Source: Aralia elata (Eukaryota; Streptophyta; Magnoliopsida; Apiales; Araliaceae). Taken from it: DNA of 64,000 bases. The DNA is taken from the NCBI GenBank assembly GCA_034770075.1, contig CM068388.1, positions 19,525,206-19,589,205 of the forward strand, in the 5' to 3' direction. The notes below the pieces were generated by a model. The model had not been told where the DNA came from, searched no databases, and saw nothing but the letters and a program-made list of their open reading frames with translations. Positions 35,361 to 47,035 of the stretch are shown piece after piece; position 1 is the first letter of the stretch, and each line of letters starts with the position of its first letter. The position numbers and the translations under genes are program-made.

Positions 35361-36925
35361 TTGGACGTGATAACGGGCGAATCATCGGGGAAGGTGCCCG
35401 GGAAGATGAGGCGGGGTATATTGGATTCGGTCATGTCAGTATCTGAACAACCTGTTGGGAGGGATCGCCCATATCAGGGCACTATTATTTTATTTACCGA
35501 TGAAGATTATCCGTTAGAACCGATCGGGCCGCATGAGGGAGCTCTGGCTATTACTGCCCAAGTTGAAACCATGGATATGAAGCGTATCATGATCGATGAT
35601 GGTTCTTCAGTTGATATACTTTATGCCCACGCCTATCAAAGGTTAGATTTGGGAGGAAAAAATATGAAAGTAGAGCACGAGCCACCACTGTATGGTTTCG
35701 GCAATGATCCAATTCGGGTAGCGAGGATTATCGAGTTGCCAGTCATATTCGGGACGGCTCCTCGACAGGTGGAGGTCAGCGTCAGATTCTTCGTGGTGTA
35801 TGTGGATTCGGCTTATAATGCTATTTTGGGAAGGCTACATTAATGGCGTTGCAGGGCGGTAACCTTCATCCCCCACTTCAAGATAAAGTTCCCTACGGCG
35901 AACGGGGTCGGCGAGGTGAAGGGCGACATGGATTTAGCCCGAAGGTGTTATAGGACTTTACTGATATGTTCAGCTATGGGTAGGTGTAAACAGAAACAGA
36001 CCTTGGCGATTGAGGTCAAACCCTTCACCGAAAGAAGTACAGAACCACTCGCCCTGCCAGCCGAAGAGACCAAAGATATTGAGCTGGTTCCGGGGAAGAG
36101 GGAGAAAACAATAAAAATTAGTTCGGACATGCAGGAGCCTTTCAGAACAGGGTTGATCGACTTACTTCGGGTCTATGCCGATATTTTGTTTGGGATCCTA
36201 GTGATATGCCAGGGATTGACGAATCAGTCGCTGTTCATTAGTTATGCGTAGATCTGACTAAGAAGCCTGTTCGTCAAAAGAGGAGGATTTTTGCCCCGGA
36301 GCGGCAAAAAATTATTGATGAGGAAATAACAAAACTATTGGAAGCGGATTTTATCTTTGATATTGATTACCCGGAGTGGCTCGCGAACGTGGTCCTTGTC
36401 CAGAAGCAGAATGGCAAGTGGAGGGTATGTATTGACTACACCGATTTGAACAAGGCGTGCTCGAAAGATTTTTACCCCTTGCCGCATATTGATCAATTGA
36501 TAAGTGCAACTTCGGGGTTCGCAATGCTGAGTTTTATGGATGCCTTTTCGGGATATCATCAGATATCAATGTACAAGAAGGATATCCCGAAGACAGCTTT
36601 CATCACCCATCAGGCAATTTATGCTTACAAGAAAACGACATTTGGGCTCCTCAATGCCGGTACAACATAGCAACGGATGATGAACTACGTCTTCAAGAAG
36701 CAATTGGGAAGGAGCATGGAGGTTTACGTAGACGACATGATTGTCAAAAGCTCTTCTGTGCGAGACCACTTGGATGATTTGGAAGATTGCTTTCAAACTA
36801 TCATGGAGCATAATATCCGGTTGAACCTTACCAAATGTACCTTCGGCCTCGGGTCGGGAAAGTTTCTCGGTTATATGGTAAGCAAGAGGGTCATTGAAGC
36901 GAATCCTGAAAAGATCAAAAATCAA
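35361..36925 (+). pseudogene. Tat-lineage protease and reverse transcriptase, truncated
   Basis: The protease-like domain at 35560-35843 has IMIDDGSSVDILYAHAY and the flap/end region YNAILGR. After further breaks, RT begins near 36338 (WLANVVLVQKQNGKWRVCID) and continues with LSFMDAFSGYHQI, then FGLLNAGTT followed by TAG at 36668-36670 in place of the usual Tyr. The catalytic motif VYVDDMIVKS is at about 36721-36750. The sequence breaks off after NPEKIK at about 36921, where LTR B sequence begins. RNase H and integrase are absent. Confidence 0.85.
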
Positions 36926-39330
36926 GCTAGGTTAAAATTGTAATTTAATGGTATTAAGAGAAAGCCAAGTTGTGAGTGGAAATTGCTGAATCACTTAGCA
37001 ATGAGGAGGTGGCAGTTTAAGAAATATTTAACCCAACCACTAAATAGTGTAAGCTGGAGCTGGCAAAAGCTGAAGTATCAAGACAACCGCTAAGCAAGCT
37101 CAAGATCCTAATCAATTGTTTTCAGCAAAATTTGCACATTCCAAACCTGCTCCCTTTCTTTTTCAATTGCCGAGTTCTACTATTCCCAAACCTTGTCCAA
37201 ATTCTTTGGTTTCGGCTGCACTTTTAAGTGAACTAAGATGGTGAAGTTATAAACTTTGAACTGGGAAGATTTGAAGACATCAAGGAGATATTAGAGTTAT
37301 TCTTTTCCAGCTAAAGCATAATCAAATTTAAGAAGTTATAAGGTAAACTATGAGTTTTTATGTATACATAGCAAATTAGGTAGTTGTGTTCAAATTGTTA
37401 TAGTTAATTGTAATTGATTGAATGGACATTAGTGGGATTTTAGTAAGGAGATTAGTTATTGTGCGGAGTAATAAGGAAGGAAAAATCGGGATTTAAACAT
37501 GTATAAACATCCCTGACCTCTGCCCCAAAAATGGGTGCACATGTGATGTTCGACAATATTCCTCTTAGAACTGTTTTGTTTTAAAAAAAAGGGAATTGGG
37601 TGAAGCTATTATTAAGAAAAGCTATGTATATGTATATTGAAGTAATTCAAATAGAATGGGCAAGATAATTTGAATCTAAAACTTGTTTTGAAGCGAATGT
37701 AAACACTAAGCTCAGTTGGAAAAACTAACCGACAAGCCAGTTTTAAGGCCATGTAAAACTGGTATAGGAAGTCTATTTTGGATGGTTAACATTTTTTAAA
37801 AATAGGTTGTTATACCAACTATAACATATTAAAAATTTGTTGTGATTGTATCTATGGTTTGGGAGATATAAAATGACAAAGTAGGGGCTTTGCAGCCGCA
37901 GCTGCGCGCGAGCGCACTGCTGGTTGTGCTACGCTGTTGCAGCCAGCTGGGTTTGTTTGGTTTAGTTGTGATGATTTTAATGTTTAGCCCAAGAAAAATA
38001 GAAACAAAACAAAAAGTATATATAAATTAACATATTAGTTATAATTCATATATAAATATAATCATAAATAAATTCAATACATATAATAAATTGGAAATGA
38101 GCTATGTAAATTTGAGTTTAAGTTAGAATGCATGATGAATTTATGTATTGAGCTATAATGGTTTAAAGTACATTATAAAACTAAAAGCATAATGTGTTGA
38201 TATTGCTTGGGCTGTCTTGAGGTATTTTGAGCATGGAGCTATTTAAGATATAGTAAATCACTAAAATAATTTAATAAAGTATAGCTAATATACAATAGTG
38301 TAAATAACTTTAATGAATATATTAAAGTAAAATGTGGGTGATTTGAATAAAAAAAATTTAAAAATAAGATATTAAACTTGTAAAATACAAGTTTAAATAG
38401 AATTCGTGGATTATGGTAGACGCATTATAATAACATTATGTGTGTTCATAGGTGCTTTACAGGAGCATAATACTTGAATTCGTGTAATCGCGTAGAATTA
38501 ATAGCTTCGCATCGAGAAGGCAAGTATACTAATGTTCTTATTGAATTGAAAGTTTATTGCAAGTATTCTATCTTTCTTGTTGAATTAAAATCTTATTGCA
38601 AGAATTTACAATTATTTGTAAATTGGTTGATTATATGATAATGTGGAATTCAAGCTGTTGATATGTGTTAGATGATGAAATTCGATGCTATGTGTGAACT
38701 TGGTTATATGCTTATCTGTAAATTATGTATTAGCTGTTAAAATTGAAAGCATGATATGTAAACTGAGAAATGTGTATTTGAAGCACAACATGAGATATAG
38801 ATTGCATATTTAAATAATTGCATTACATGAACATTATGTTTCATTATGAAATGCATAAAAAAGAAAATGTATGTTTGAATTGAATCCAGAACATATTTTT
38901 TATATGAAACACGAAATGCATAAACTGGTAGACTCGCTGAGCTGTTGTGCTCATTCTTACAAAAAAATCTTATTTGCAGTTAAAGAAAGACTTATCAAGT
39001 GAAAGCAGTCGTATGGAATCGAAATTCATGTGGCAAACAAACGTTTAACATTAGTACAATGTGTGGTATATTAGATTGTAATAACTTAGTGTAAAGTAAA
39101 CTATTTTAGTTGTACTAGACTTAGAAACTTCGAACAAAAGAAATTTGTTCGATTTTGAATTAAGTACTTATATTATAATAGTAAGAATTGAATTATATAA
39201 TATAGAGACTACACAGGCAATTGTAATGTAAGTTATGGTTATTAAATAAAAGTATTCATATTGAATATGAGATGTAACTTTATCATTACTTTGCAAAATA
39301 GATTAACGTAAATGGCAATAGCATACAAAT

Positions 39331-40354
39331 GGTGATGGTTACTGATTTAGCCCCTGTAGTTGTCAAGTTTTACTTAATACATCACTGAACTTTTAATTTT
39401 TTAAATTACCCCATTGAACTATTTATTTTTTTAAATTTGGGTTAGTCTGTTAACTTAGGCTCATTTCTGTTAAATTGTTTTGGTTTATTTCCCTACGTGG
39501 CTTTTGAACAAAAAAGGAGAAATAAAACAAATGACATGGCTAAACACAGGTGGTTTATTCTTCTCGATCTCTCAATTCACTCTCTGCAATTATGGGTGGC
39601 AACTAACAAGCAATGTCATTACTGACCAACGTAGCTCGTGCGGCATTGGGCCTCGGCGCCATAGCCACCATTCTCAATTCCTCTCTCTACACTGTCGACG
39701 ACGGCCAACGTGCCGTACTGATGGACAAAATCTTGGGAGTCATCGATACACCTATAGGCGAAGGGACCTATTTCCTCATCCCATTTCACAAACCCCCAAC
39801 ATCTTCAATATTCGTACCAAGCCCCACACCTTCTCCTCCGTCTCCAGCACAAAAGATCTCTAGATGGTTAATCTAACCCTAGGGGTCCTCTCCCAACCCG
39901 ACGACGCCAAGCTTCCCGTCATCTACAAAGAATTGGGTCTCGAATATGACGAGAAAGTTCTCCCTTCCATCGGCAACAAAATCCTCAAATCCGTCGTTGC
40001 CCAATTCAGCCTCGATCAGCTCCGCACGGAGCGCCCAAAGGTTTCGGCCTTGGTGCGAGACAGCCTGACTCAACGGGCTAAGGACTTCAACATTATGTTA
40101 GATGACGTGGTGATCACCTACTTGTCGTACGACCACCTGTGTTCAGCCATGTCATTTGTTTTATTTCTCCTTTTCTGTTTAAAAGCCACGTGGGAAAAAA
40201 AAACCAAAACAATTTAACAGAAGTGAGTCGGAGTTAACATACTGTCCCAATTTTAAAAAAATAAATAGTTCAATGAGGTAATTTAAAAAATTAAAAGTTC
40301 AGTTATGTATTAAGTAAAACTTGCCAACTGCACTGGCTAAATCATTAGTTTTGC
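39331..40354 (+). mobile_element. Gene-capturing Mutator-like element (prohibitin fragment)
   Basis: Terminal inverted repeats of about 220 bp: left 39331 to about 39554, right about 40131-40354. The inner ends read CTAAACACAGGTGG and its imperfect complement CCACCTGTGTTCAG. Outer parts share CAAGTTTTAC, AATTACCxCATTGAACT and GTGGCTTT blocks. The flanks CATACAAAT (39322-39330) and CACACATAT (40355-40363) match at 7 of 9 bases, fitting a decayed 9-bp Mutator target duplication. The roughly 576-bp interior is a prohibitin gene fragment. No transposase, so it is a Pack-MULE. It lies inside LTR B. Confidence 0.85.
39592..40130 (+). pseudogene. PHB: Prohibitin gene fragment captured by a Mutator-like element
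   Basis: Prohibitins are SPFH-domain proteins forming ring complexes in the mitochondrial inner membrane. The fragment starts at the likely original ATG (39592, MGGN) followed by TAA, then MSLLTNVARAALGLGA from 39613. TVDDGQRAVL and IGEGTYFLIPF follow. A one-base slip in a C-run near 39795 shifts to IFNIRTKPHTFSSVSS. TAG at 39861 replaces the usual Gln of KDLQMVNLTL, and the frame continues with LGLEYDEKVLPSIGNKIL to ITYLSY at about 40128. It ends exactly where the right terminal repeat begins, so roughly the C-terminal third to half is missing. About 58 bp of apparent 5' leader was also captured. No intron was seen in the captured part. Confidence 0.92.

Positions 40355-40359
<5 letters not shown>

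Positions 40360-40406
<47 letters not shown>
40360..40406. repeat. (TA)n microsatellite
   Basis: About 23 TA units at the right edge of the prohibitin-carrying element; it overlaps the presumed right target duplication. Confidence 0.95.
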
Positions 40407-40410
<4 letters not shown>

Positions 40411-40689
40411 CCTGAACATAAGTGAAGATGTTGAGGTTACGAATTCTGGAATTGAGAAAAGATTGAAGTAGCTAAGTTTTAAGATCCATCTTGTTATTGA
40501 CTGGTATGTACAGTAAGAATAAAGTTGGATTGTGATGAAAATTTAGAATATGAATAAAAAATTATAAAAAGTTTAAATTTATCCGCATTTTATTGATTAT
40601 ATCGATCAATGATATAGATGTATGAGAAGATTGTATTGTTAACGCACAAGATCATGAATGAAAAGAGTCTTGATTTTGGGGGCATTACA

Positions 40690-42521
40690 CCTTCCTTTTC
40701 AAACTGTGTCATTCCCCTCCACTTGAGGAAAACTTGCCTCTGAGTTGTCACCCGGTGCCATAGCACTCTCAGTCATCTACTCCACAACCGTGTATGCATA
40801 CATTGGACCATCAGTAGCATGATATGGATAAAGATGATCAGCCACATTAAAAGTTTTCGAGATCCCCATACTTGCAGGCAGGTCCACAACATAAGCATTA
40901 TCATTGATTTTTAGCAGAATGGTATAAGGACCATATTTCTTTTGTTGCAACTTGTCATAAGTACCAACAAGAAACATTTCCTTGTGCAAGTGCACCATCA
41001 CTTAATCTTCTTTCTCAAAAGTCAGCTTCTGGCGATGTTTGTCAACAAGTTTCTTGTAACGCGCATTAGCTTGTTCAATCTTTTGCTTCACCTCCACATG
41101 CATAGCTTGAACCTCATCCGCCATGTTGGCAGCTGTCGCGCTCACGCCAGGTTCCTTAAGAAAACTGACCAAATTAAGAGTATATATGGTGAGGACATTT
41201 AGTATAAATAATAAAAAATGGAGACTTCTTTGTAGCGCTATGTTCAGCACTATTATAAGAAAACTCCGCCAGTGTTAAAGTCAAATCCCATTGTCGAGGC
41301 TTCTCTCCACATATACAGCAAATTAAGTTCCCCCAAAGTTCGATTCAGCGACTCAGTTTGCCCGTTAATTTGAGCATGGGTTGTACTGCTAAAGTTCAAA
41401 GAAGAATCGAACCGCTTCCATAAAGTCTTGCAAACGTAACTCAAAAATTTAGTGTCACGATCAGAAGTGATGGTTTTGGGCACACCATGCAACCTTACAA
41501 TCTCCCTAAAGAATAATTTTGTCACCCTAAGAGCATCAAAAATCTTCTTGCAAGGTATAAAATGTGCCATCTTAAAAAACCGGTCAACCACCACAAACAC
41601 AGAATGAACATCCCTTTGAGTTCTTAGTAATCCAACCACAAAATCCATCGATAAATCTTTCCAAATATTTTCAAGAATCGATAAAGGTGTATAAAGGCCA
41701 GCATTGGAGGACTGCCATTTACACGTTTGGCACACATAACACTGCCCTATGAATTTCTCCACACTGCGTCGTAACTTTTGTCAATAATACTGTTTCTGTA
41801 CAGCAAATAAGGTCTTATCTCGTCCTAAATGTCCAGCAAGTCCGCCACCATGCAAGTCACGAATTACCTTCTCTCGTAAGGATGAAACTAGAACACACAA
41901 TTGATTCTCAAGCATCAAAAATCTATGCTACAAGTAGAACCCCAACACAGGCACTCCCAAAATACATTGTCGCCAAATTTTAGAAAAATCAAGATCCTGC
42001 TCGTATAACTCCTTCAAACACTCAAAGCAATTTATTTCATGACTAAATGTAACGAGTAACAATGCACGACGATTCAAAGCATCTGCCACTTTATTTTGCA
42101 CTCTAGATTTATGCACCAAACGGAAAGGAAACTTCTAAAGAAAGGTACACCATTGGGCATCCATGTTTGAAGTAATTTGTTTTTGACTTCCCTAATACTT
42201 CAAAGCTTCTTGATCTGAATACAACCCAAATTCTTTGCCAATCAGATAGTGTTTTCAATGTTTCAAAGTTCGAACAACTGCAAAAAATTCCTTGTCGACC
42301 ATTTTTGTCGAGCCTCACATAACTTCTCACTAAAACAATGTTACATGTCTCTTCTCTTGGGATAAAACAACACCAATGTCCAAAGTACTAGCATCACAAT
42401 ACACTTCAAACAACTTATCAAAGTTCAATAACGCAAGCACATGGGCATTACTTAATTTTTCCTTTATCACCGCAAAACTGTTATTTGTTGTTTCATCCCA
42501 ATTAAAATTTTCTTTCCACAA
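40690..42521 (-). pseudogene. Ty3/gypsy pol remnant (minus strand)
   Basis: Read on the minus strand: RNase H pieces (FEVYCDASTLDIGVVLSQEK, about 42400), the post-RNase H motif QNKVADALNRRALLL (about 42100), then integrase at 41762-41253 with CYVCQTCKW, LSMDFVVGLL, TSDRDTKF and QINGQTESLNRTLG. After a frameshift comes the tail KKYGPYTILLKINDNAYVVDLP and ISKTFNVADHLYPYH (about 40930-40820). The Asp, Asp and Glu of the integrase triad are still visible, but stops and shifts separate every domain. It is cut at 40690 by the end of LTR B. Confidence 0.85.
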
Positions 42522-42527
42522 TCAGTG

Positions 42528-43086
42528 TTAAGGTCAAAGCCCACGGCCTGCCCTACCTGCTAAAGTTGATGTTTAGGCTTATATATTTCAAGTCCAAAAA
42601 ATTAATTTAGGCCTTTTTAGCCTAACCCAATTTTGGCTCGACCCGCAAGTGGCTTGCTCCACCCATGAGATTCATTTCACTTTAACTATTCAAGGCCTAT
42701 CCCTTATTTCTGATGATGATTTGATATTTTTCTACAAGTAGTACACCCATTCTCTTGTTTTTTCTTAGTAACATGAGCAACCCACTTTAATTTTGTTTAG
42801 CCCAATGCAATAGTTTTAACTTATAAATTTGTCGAAGCTGTGATATTTTGAGATCTCGGATCATGTAATAATGCTATACACACTTGAACAATTATTTCTT
42901 TTAGGATTATTTGTATTTCACACATGTAATGCTCTGTTTATATTTATAAAATTTAAAATACTTAATATAAGTGTGTAAAGAATGAATTAAATTGATTGAA
43001 TAGATAGGCAGATTAATGCAACAAGAAAATAAATGAAAAAAAAAACCCGCGGGCCACCCGACATGTCAATTCTTGGGCCATGGGCC
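42528..43086. repeat. Paralogous segment A, left part
   Basis: Non-coding sequence matching 55784-55967 plus 57382-57755 (segment B), for example GAGATTCATTTCACTT and TTTGAGATCTCGGATCATGT. Segment A continues at 46315 after the solo LTR. The GGGCC at 43082-43086 is the left target duplication of that LTR. Confidence 0.8.
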
Positions 43087-46000
43087 TGTAACGACCGGGA
43101 ATTCTGAAATTTCCTTGTAATTCGAATTTTTGAATATTAATGAATATTTTATAATTTATTAATATTATATTTGTGTTACGTGTTTAAAGGTTGTGTGACA
43201 ATCTAGATCATGTGAATGTATGAATTTTAGGTGTTATAGTTTTGTTTTAAGTGAATAATTGATTTCGCGTAGCATCGCTAAATCACTATTCACGGGGCAC
43301 GTTTCCCGAGGCAATATTTACGCCATAAAATTTTTGTGTCTTTTTCGAAGTTAATAAATTTCATAAATACGTGTATGCGTACGAATAATTTTTCCAAGTG
43401 TCGGAAATTTTATTTGAGCTGATACGTGATTTTATCCGTATCCGAAATGTGTTATATGGGTGTTCCGAATAAATGGACAAATCCCATAATAATTATTTTT
43501 ATACATCCCAATAATTATGGGAGTACCCATTTTAATTTTGGGTATGGTTATTTACCAGTTTTGGTACAAAAGTGGGAGTTTTCAGATATATTTTTGGTAT
43601 TTTTGGGTATTTATTTTAGCTTGTTACCTCAAGAGGGAACCAATCCCTCATTTTGGACCAATGAGAATTGAGCAAGAGGGAGGTTGCCGGCAAGCTCCTT
43701 GAGCAACCAACCCCATGTCCATTTTTCTTCCACTTCTCCCTAATTTCCTCCACTTCTCCCAATCTATCAACCAATTCATTTCTCTCTTGCAAGCCATCAG
43801 CTCCTCATTCAAACTCATTCCCATCAGCTGATAGTGAGAGAGAGAAAGAGAGAGAGAGCTGCAAAGAAGGAAGAGAAAGAAGTCGCCGGAAAAGTCGCCG
43901 GAAGAGGAAGAATTCGCCGGAAAAGAAAGGAGGAAGAAGAAGAAGGCTCGGGTGGAGGAACCAAGCAAGGAGAACCCCCAAAACAAAGCCTAGCTGAGCT
44001 TCTTAACATCTAGGAAGGATTTACAGAGGTAAACAATCAACCAAATCCTTTCCATTCGATTCCTTGCCAAGTTTTTTTCAAGTTTTCTTAGTTTTAAGCT
44101 CTTAAGCTTGTGGGTCGGATTTTTGGCTATTCTTGGTGTTTTTGTTTGTTGTGATTGTTTGTAAATGTTGTTAAGAGACTATGCAAGCCATTAATAACAT
44201 CAAAGCGGAACAAAAACACAAGAAATCCTTACCTTGGCTTAATGGAGCAAGAACAATGGACTTTGGACATGAACTTGGACATTCGGACTTTTTAGAGGAC
44301 TGTAAAGCTATGATTTTGTGTTTGTTAACTTTATTTATTGCTATGGTGTTGTAGTTCCATGGGTTATGAAGCTAACCCAGTTGGAATGGAGTAAAAACGA
44401 GTTAAAACGAGTTCGTAGTAATGATTTTTGTAAAACTTGTCAAGAACTCGAAGAACAGAGTATGAACTTTACACTTTGGCCTAAGATTTGACCATGGTAA
44501 TGTTAATGGGTAGCTCTGCATTTTTGATATGTTGTAGCCCCATGAGTTAGGAGTCCACAGAGTCCGGAATGGACCAATTTGCTTGTGTATTGAAGGAGAT
44601 ATGGAGGTTGGAGTGGCCAGAGGTCGGAGTCGCGTTCTGGAAACAAACCCAGAATCTGGCTACTGCAGAATGGCGCCGCAGCGCCACTCATATGCCCTGC
44701 AGCTCACGCTGCAGCGAGGGGCAAGTGGGGAAAACCGAGGCTCGCGCCGCAGCGTGAGGCCCAAGCTTTAAGGCTCACGCCGCAGCGTGAAGCCCGGTCA
44801 TGGAGAAGACACGGGACTCACGCTGCAGCGTGAGGTCCAGTGCTTGAGCTTGGCGCTGCAGCGCCAGCTCCGTGTCCGGCCCAGGTCGGGCAGTCAGTCC
44901 GGGTCAAGTCAGGTCGGACCTAATGAATCCTTTTCAAACGGGTCCAACACTTATATCTTTCCTTGTATTAAATGATTAGACAGGTTAACTAAGCATATTT
45001 TGTTAAGCCCTAAATGCTTAATTATTTATTAAATGTCAACCAAATTAGTATTGTCTTAAGGCAGAAATTGTATAATCTAATTGCAATTTAGGCTTGGTTT
45101 CCAGGGGGTGCTGCCCCCGACTGGGTAGTCGTAGTGGCAATCAGTGTATTTTAATGATGCAGCGTCCGTTTTGAACCATTATTTGGAATATGACTAATTG
45201 TTATGTAAATATGTACTTAATTGTGTAGGATATTAAGGAGCGTGTGTTGTATTATTGTAGCAACGTTTCAGGCAAGTTTCCTAACGCTTGTCTAACCCTT
45301 GTGTTGGGCAAGTTTTCCTTAACCTTACTCGAATTATATTTTGAGCAGGTTTCATATTTTATACAGGTTGTATATTGTTGCAAATTTCATGACTCAAATT
45401 GAGTTATTACTTTTGAATCATTAGTGGACTAATTATTGTCAATTACTCCACCTCCAAGATAATTATTGATATTCGCAGCTTATGCATTTGAATTCATTAT
45501 CTATTGTTGGATTGTGAAACGTTTAAGTTCTTCATTCATGAACTGTTTAAGGAGATAGTCTACGCCATTTGTTTCGGTTAGACATGTACAGGTTATTATT
45601 TTAAAAGCTATCCAAACCGATTGTTGGTACGGATTCTTGGACTGAGAGAGCAACCCTTATGTAGGGGATTATAATGTGTCGGTTATTCGATGCAGTCAGA
45701 GTTAAATGTTATGCATAGACATGATGTACAAGAGGCTGATCCCCTCGAGTACAACTGACGGGGCCAGGTTTTAAAAGAGTTAGTCGAATGATTGACTCTT
45801 TGGTCAAAAGTTCATGGTCGGTTGGACCACTCAGCAGTAAATAATCATTATTCATTGTTTCATTTGAACTTTGATTATGTCATTTCAGCTATTTCATCAA
45901 TGTTCATAATTGTTGATCTATGCAGCTATTATTCTTATGCATTCATGATATATCTTCATTCTTGCTTTTAAACTTGCTGAGCAAAGTAGTTGCTCACCTT

Positions 46001-46309
46001 TGCTATATCATGAACCTATTGCAGTTAAGCCGGGGAGTTTCAAAGCGGACAAAGGCAAAGGAAAGCTTAAGGAATAGTTATATGTACTATCCCGTTATGT
46101 AATCGTGGAATAGTTTTGTATTATTAATGTATTCTGCGATGTATTTATTTAAGGTTATAGACCTTGGGACCGTAGTAAACCTTTTGTAATGAACAACATA
46201 TGTTTATTTATTCCGCATTAGTTAATTTATGTTGTTTAGAGGTGTATGGATGTATTTTATCGTGAGCACCAAATTCGAGGTATTGGTACCTGAATTTGGG
46301 GGTGTCACA
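43087..46309 (+). mobile_element. Solo LTR of a Del/Tekay-like gypsy element (3223 bp)
   Basis: Starts TGTAACGACCGGG, ends GGGGGTGTCACA, and is flanked by perfect GGGCC duplications (43082-43086 and 46310-46314). No internal region or second LTR is present, so it most likely formed by recombination between two LTRs. Inside are a C/T- and A/G-rich leader-like region (43680-44010) and a GC-rich palindrome cluster (44671-44866). The typical 3' block TTGCTGAGCAAAGTAGTTGCTC...TTGCAGTTAAG is near 45975. The paralogous segment B lacks the LTR at the equivalent point (about 57755). Reading frames inside are not supported as genes. Confidence 0.88.
44671..44866. repeat. Six near-palindromes with GC(T/C)GCAGCG cores
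   Basis: Positions 44671-44686, 44703-44718, 44741-44758, 44774-44790, 44817-44834 and 44851-44866. Examples are TGGCGCTGCAGCGCCA and CTCACGCTGCAGCGTGAG. Four share CTCACG...CGTGAG-type arms and the outer two share TGGCGC...GCGCCA arms. They form a GC-rich island in an otherwise AT-rich LTR. Confidence 0.9.
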
Positions 46310-46314
46310 GGGCC

Positions 46315-47035
46315 TCTTATTTCAAGTCCACGAAAATCTGGGCCTTTTTAGCTTGACCCAAATTTAGCCTAGCTTAAAATTGACTCGACTCCTTTGGGTT
46401 TGGCTCGTGATTTGCCAGGTATTGATGCATTTGAGGCTTATAACTTACCTGGTTTTCAAAACTTAAAATGTTGTGTCAATTTTAAATTTAAAAATATTTT
46501 AAATTGACTTAAAAAGTCTAAATGAATCATATACTCCCTCATTCAGTTTCAAATTATTGTTGCATCATTCACGAAAAGAAATAATAAATAATAGATTACC
46601 GATAACTTTTGAAAGTCACCGTGAGATATTTACAAAATCAAAATTAATATAATATATTAAAACTTACGTAATCATTATTCTTTTAATTAGTAAATTTTTT
46701 TAGATAATTCACAATAATTATTATTGTATTCATCAAAATTAAATAAATTTAAGCCAATTTTGAATTTAAAAATGTCTCAAAATGACTTCAAAAATCAATA
46801 ATAATTTTATATTTTGAAATGAATGAATTATTTAGGAATACTAGTCATTTATGCACATAACACACTACGTGCGTCATTCAAATAAATATTTATCAAAGTA
46901 TAAAATTATTATAGAAAAATTGTGGGAAATTTTTTTAAAATCATAAATATTATGGAAAGAGAAAGAAAACGAAAAAGGGATAAGAGAATGATTGAGAAAA
47001 TATAGGAATTAAAAATCAAAATAAAATATGTGATT
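46315..47035. repeat. Paralogous segment A, right part
   Basis: Matches 57756-58486: TTTCAAGTCCACGAAAAT, the AATACTAGT and ATAACACACTAC blocks, and TAAGAGAATGATTGAGAAAA. It includes the M1 MITE 46532-46830, which is present at the same place in segment B, so that MITE predates the duplication. Confidence 0.8.
46532..46830. mobile_element. Stowaway-like MITE, family M1, copy 3
   Basis: Starts TACTCCCTCATTCAGTTTCA and ends ATTTTGAAATGAATGAA, with subterminal TTTGAAAGTCA / TGACTTCAAAAATCAA complementarity. Orthologous in position to 57978-58234. Confidence 0.7.

Larger units (their letters stand above)
36926..40689 (+). mobile_element. LTR B: 5'-truncated Del/Tekay-like LTR
   Basis: The 3' half matches the LTR A layout: GCTGAGCTGTTGTGCTC at about 38937, T-rich sequence and TTGCAGTTAAAG, and an end TTGGGGGCATTACA at 40689, comparable to TTGGGGTCGTTACA in LTR A. 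Its start is lost at the Tat junction. It is interrupted by the prohibitin-carrying element (39331-40354) and a TA microsatellite. No coding capacity of its own. Confidence 0.6.

Noticed and set aside
39480..40217. Prohibitin as an active gene
   Set aside because: An early stop, a frameshift, a second stop and loss of the C-terminal part; it is bounded by element TIRs.
43648..44009. Overlapping frames of about 110 codons rich in Arg/Lys or Ser/Phe
   Set aside because: They lie inside a solo LTR, in a purine/pyrimidine-rich leader-like stretch, with no homology.
44503..44975. Short frames over the palindrome cluster
   Set aside because: GC-rich palindromes suppress stops. No domain is recognised.
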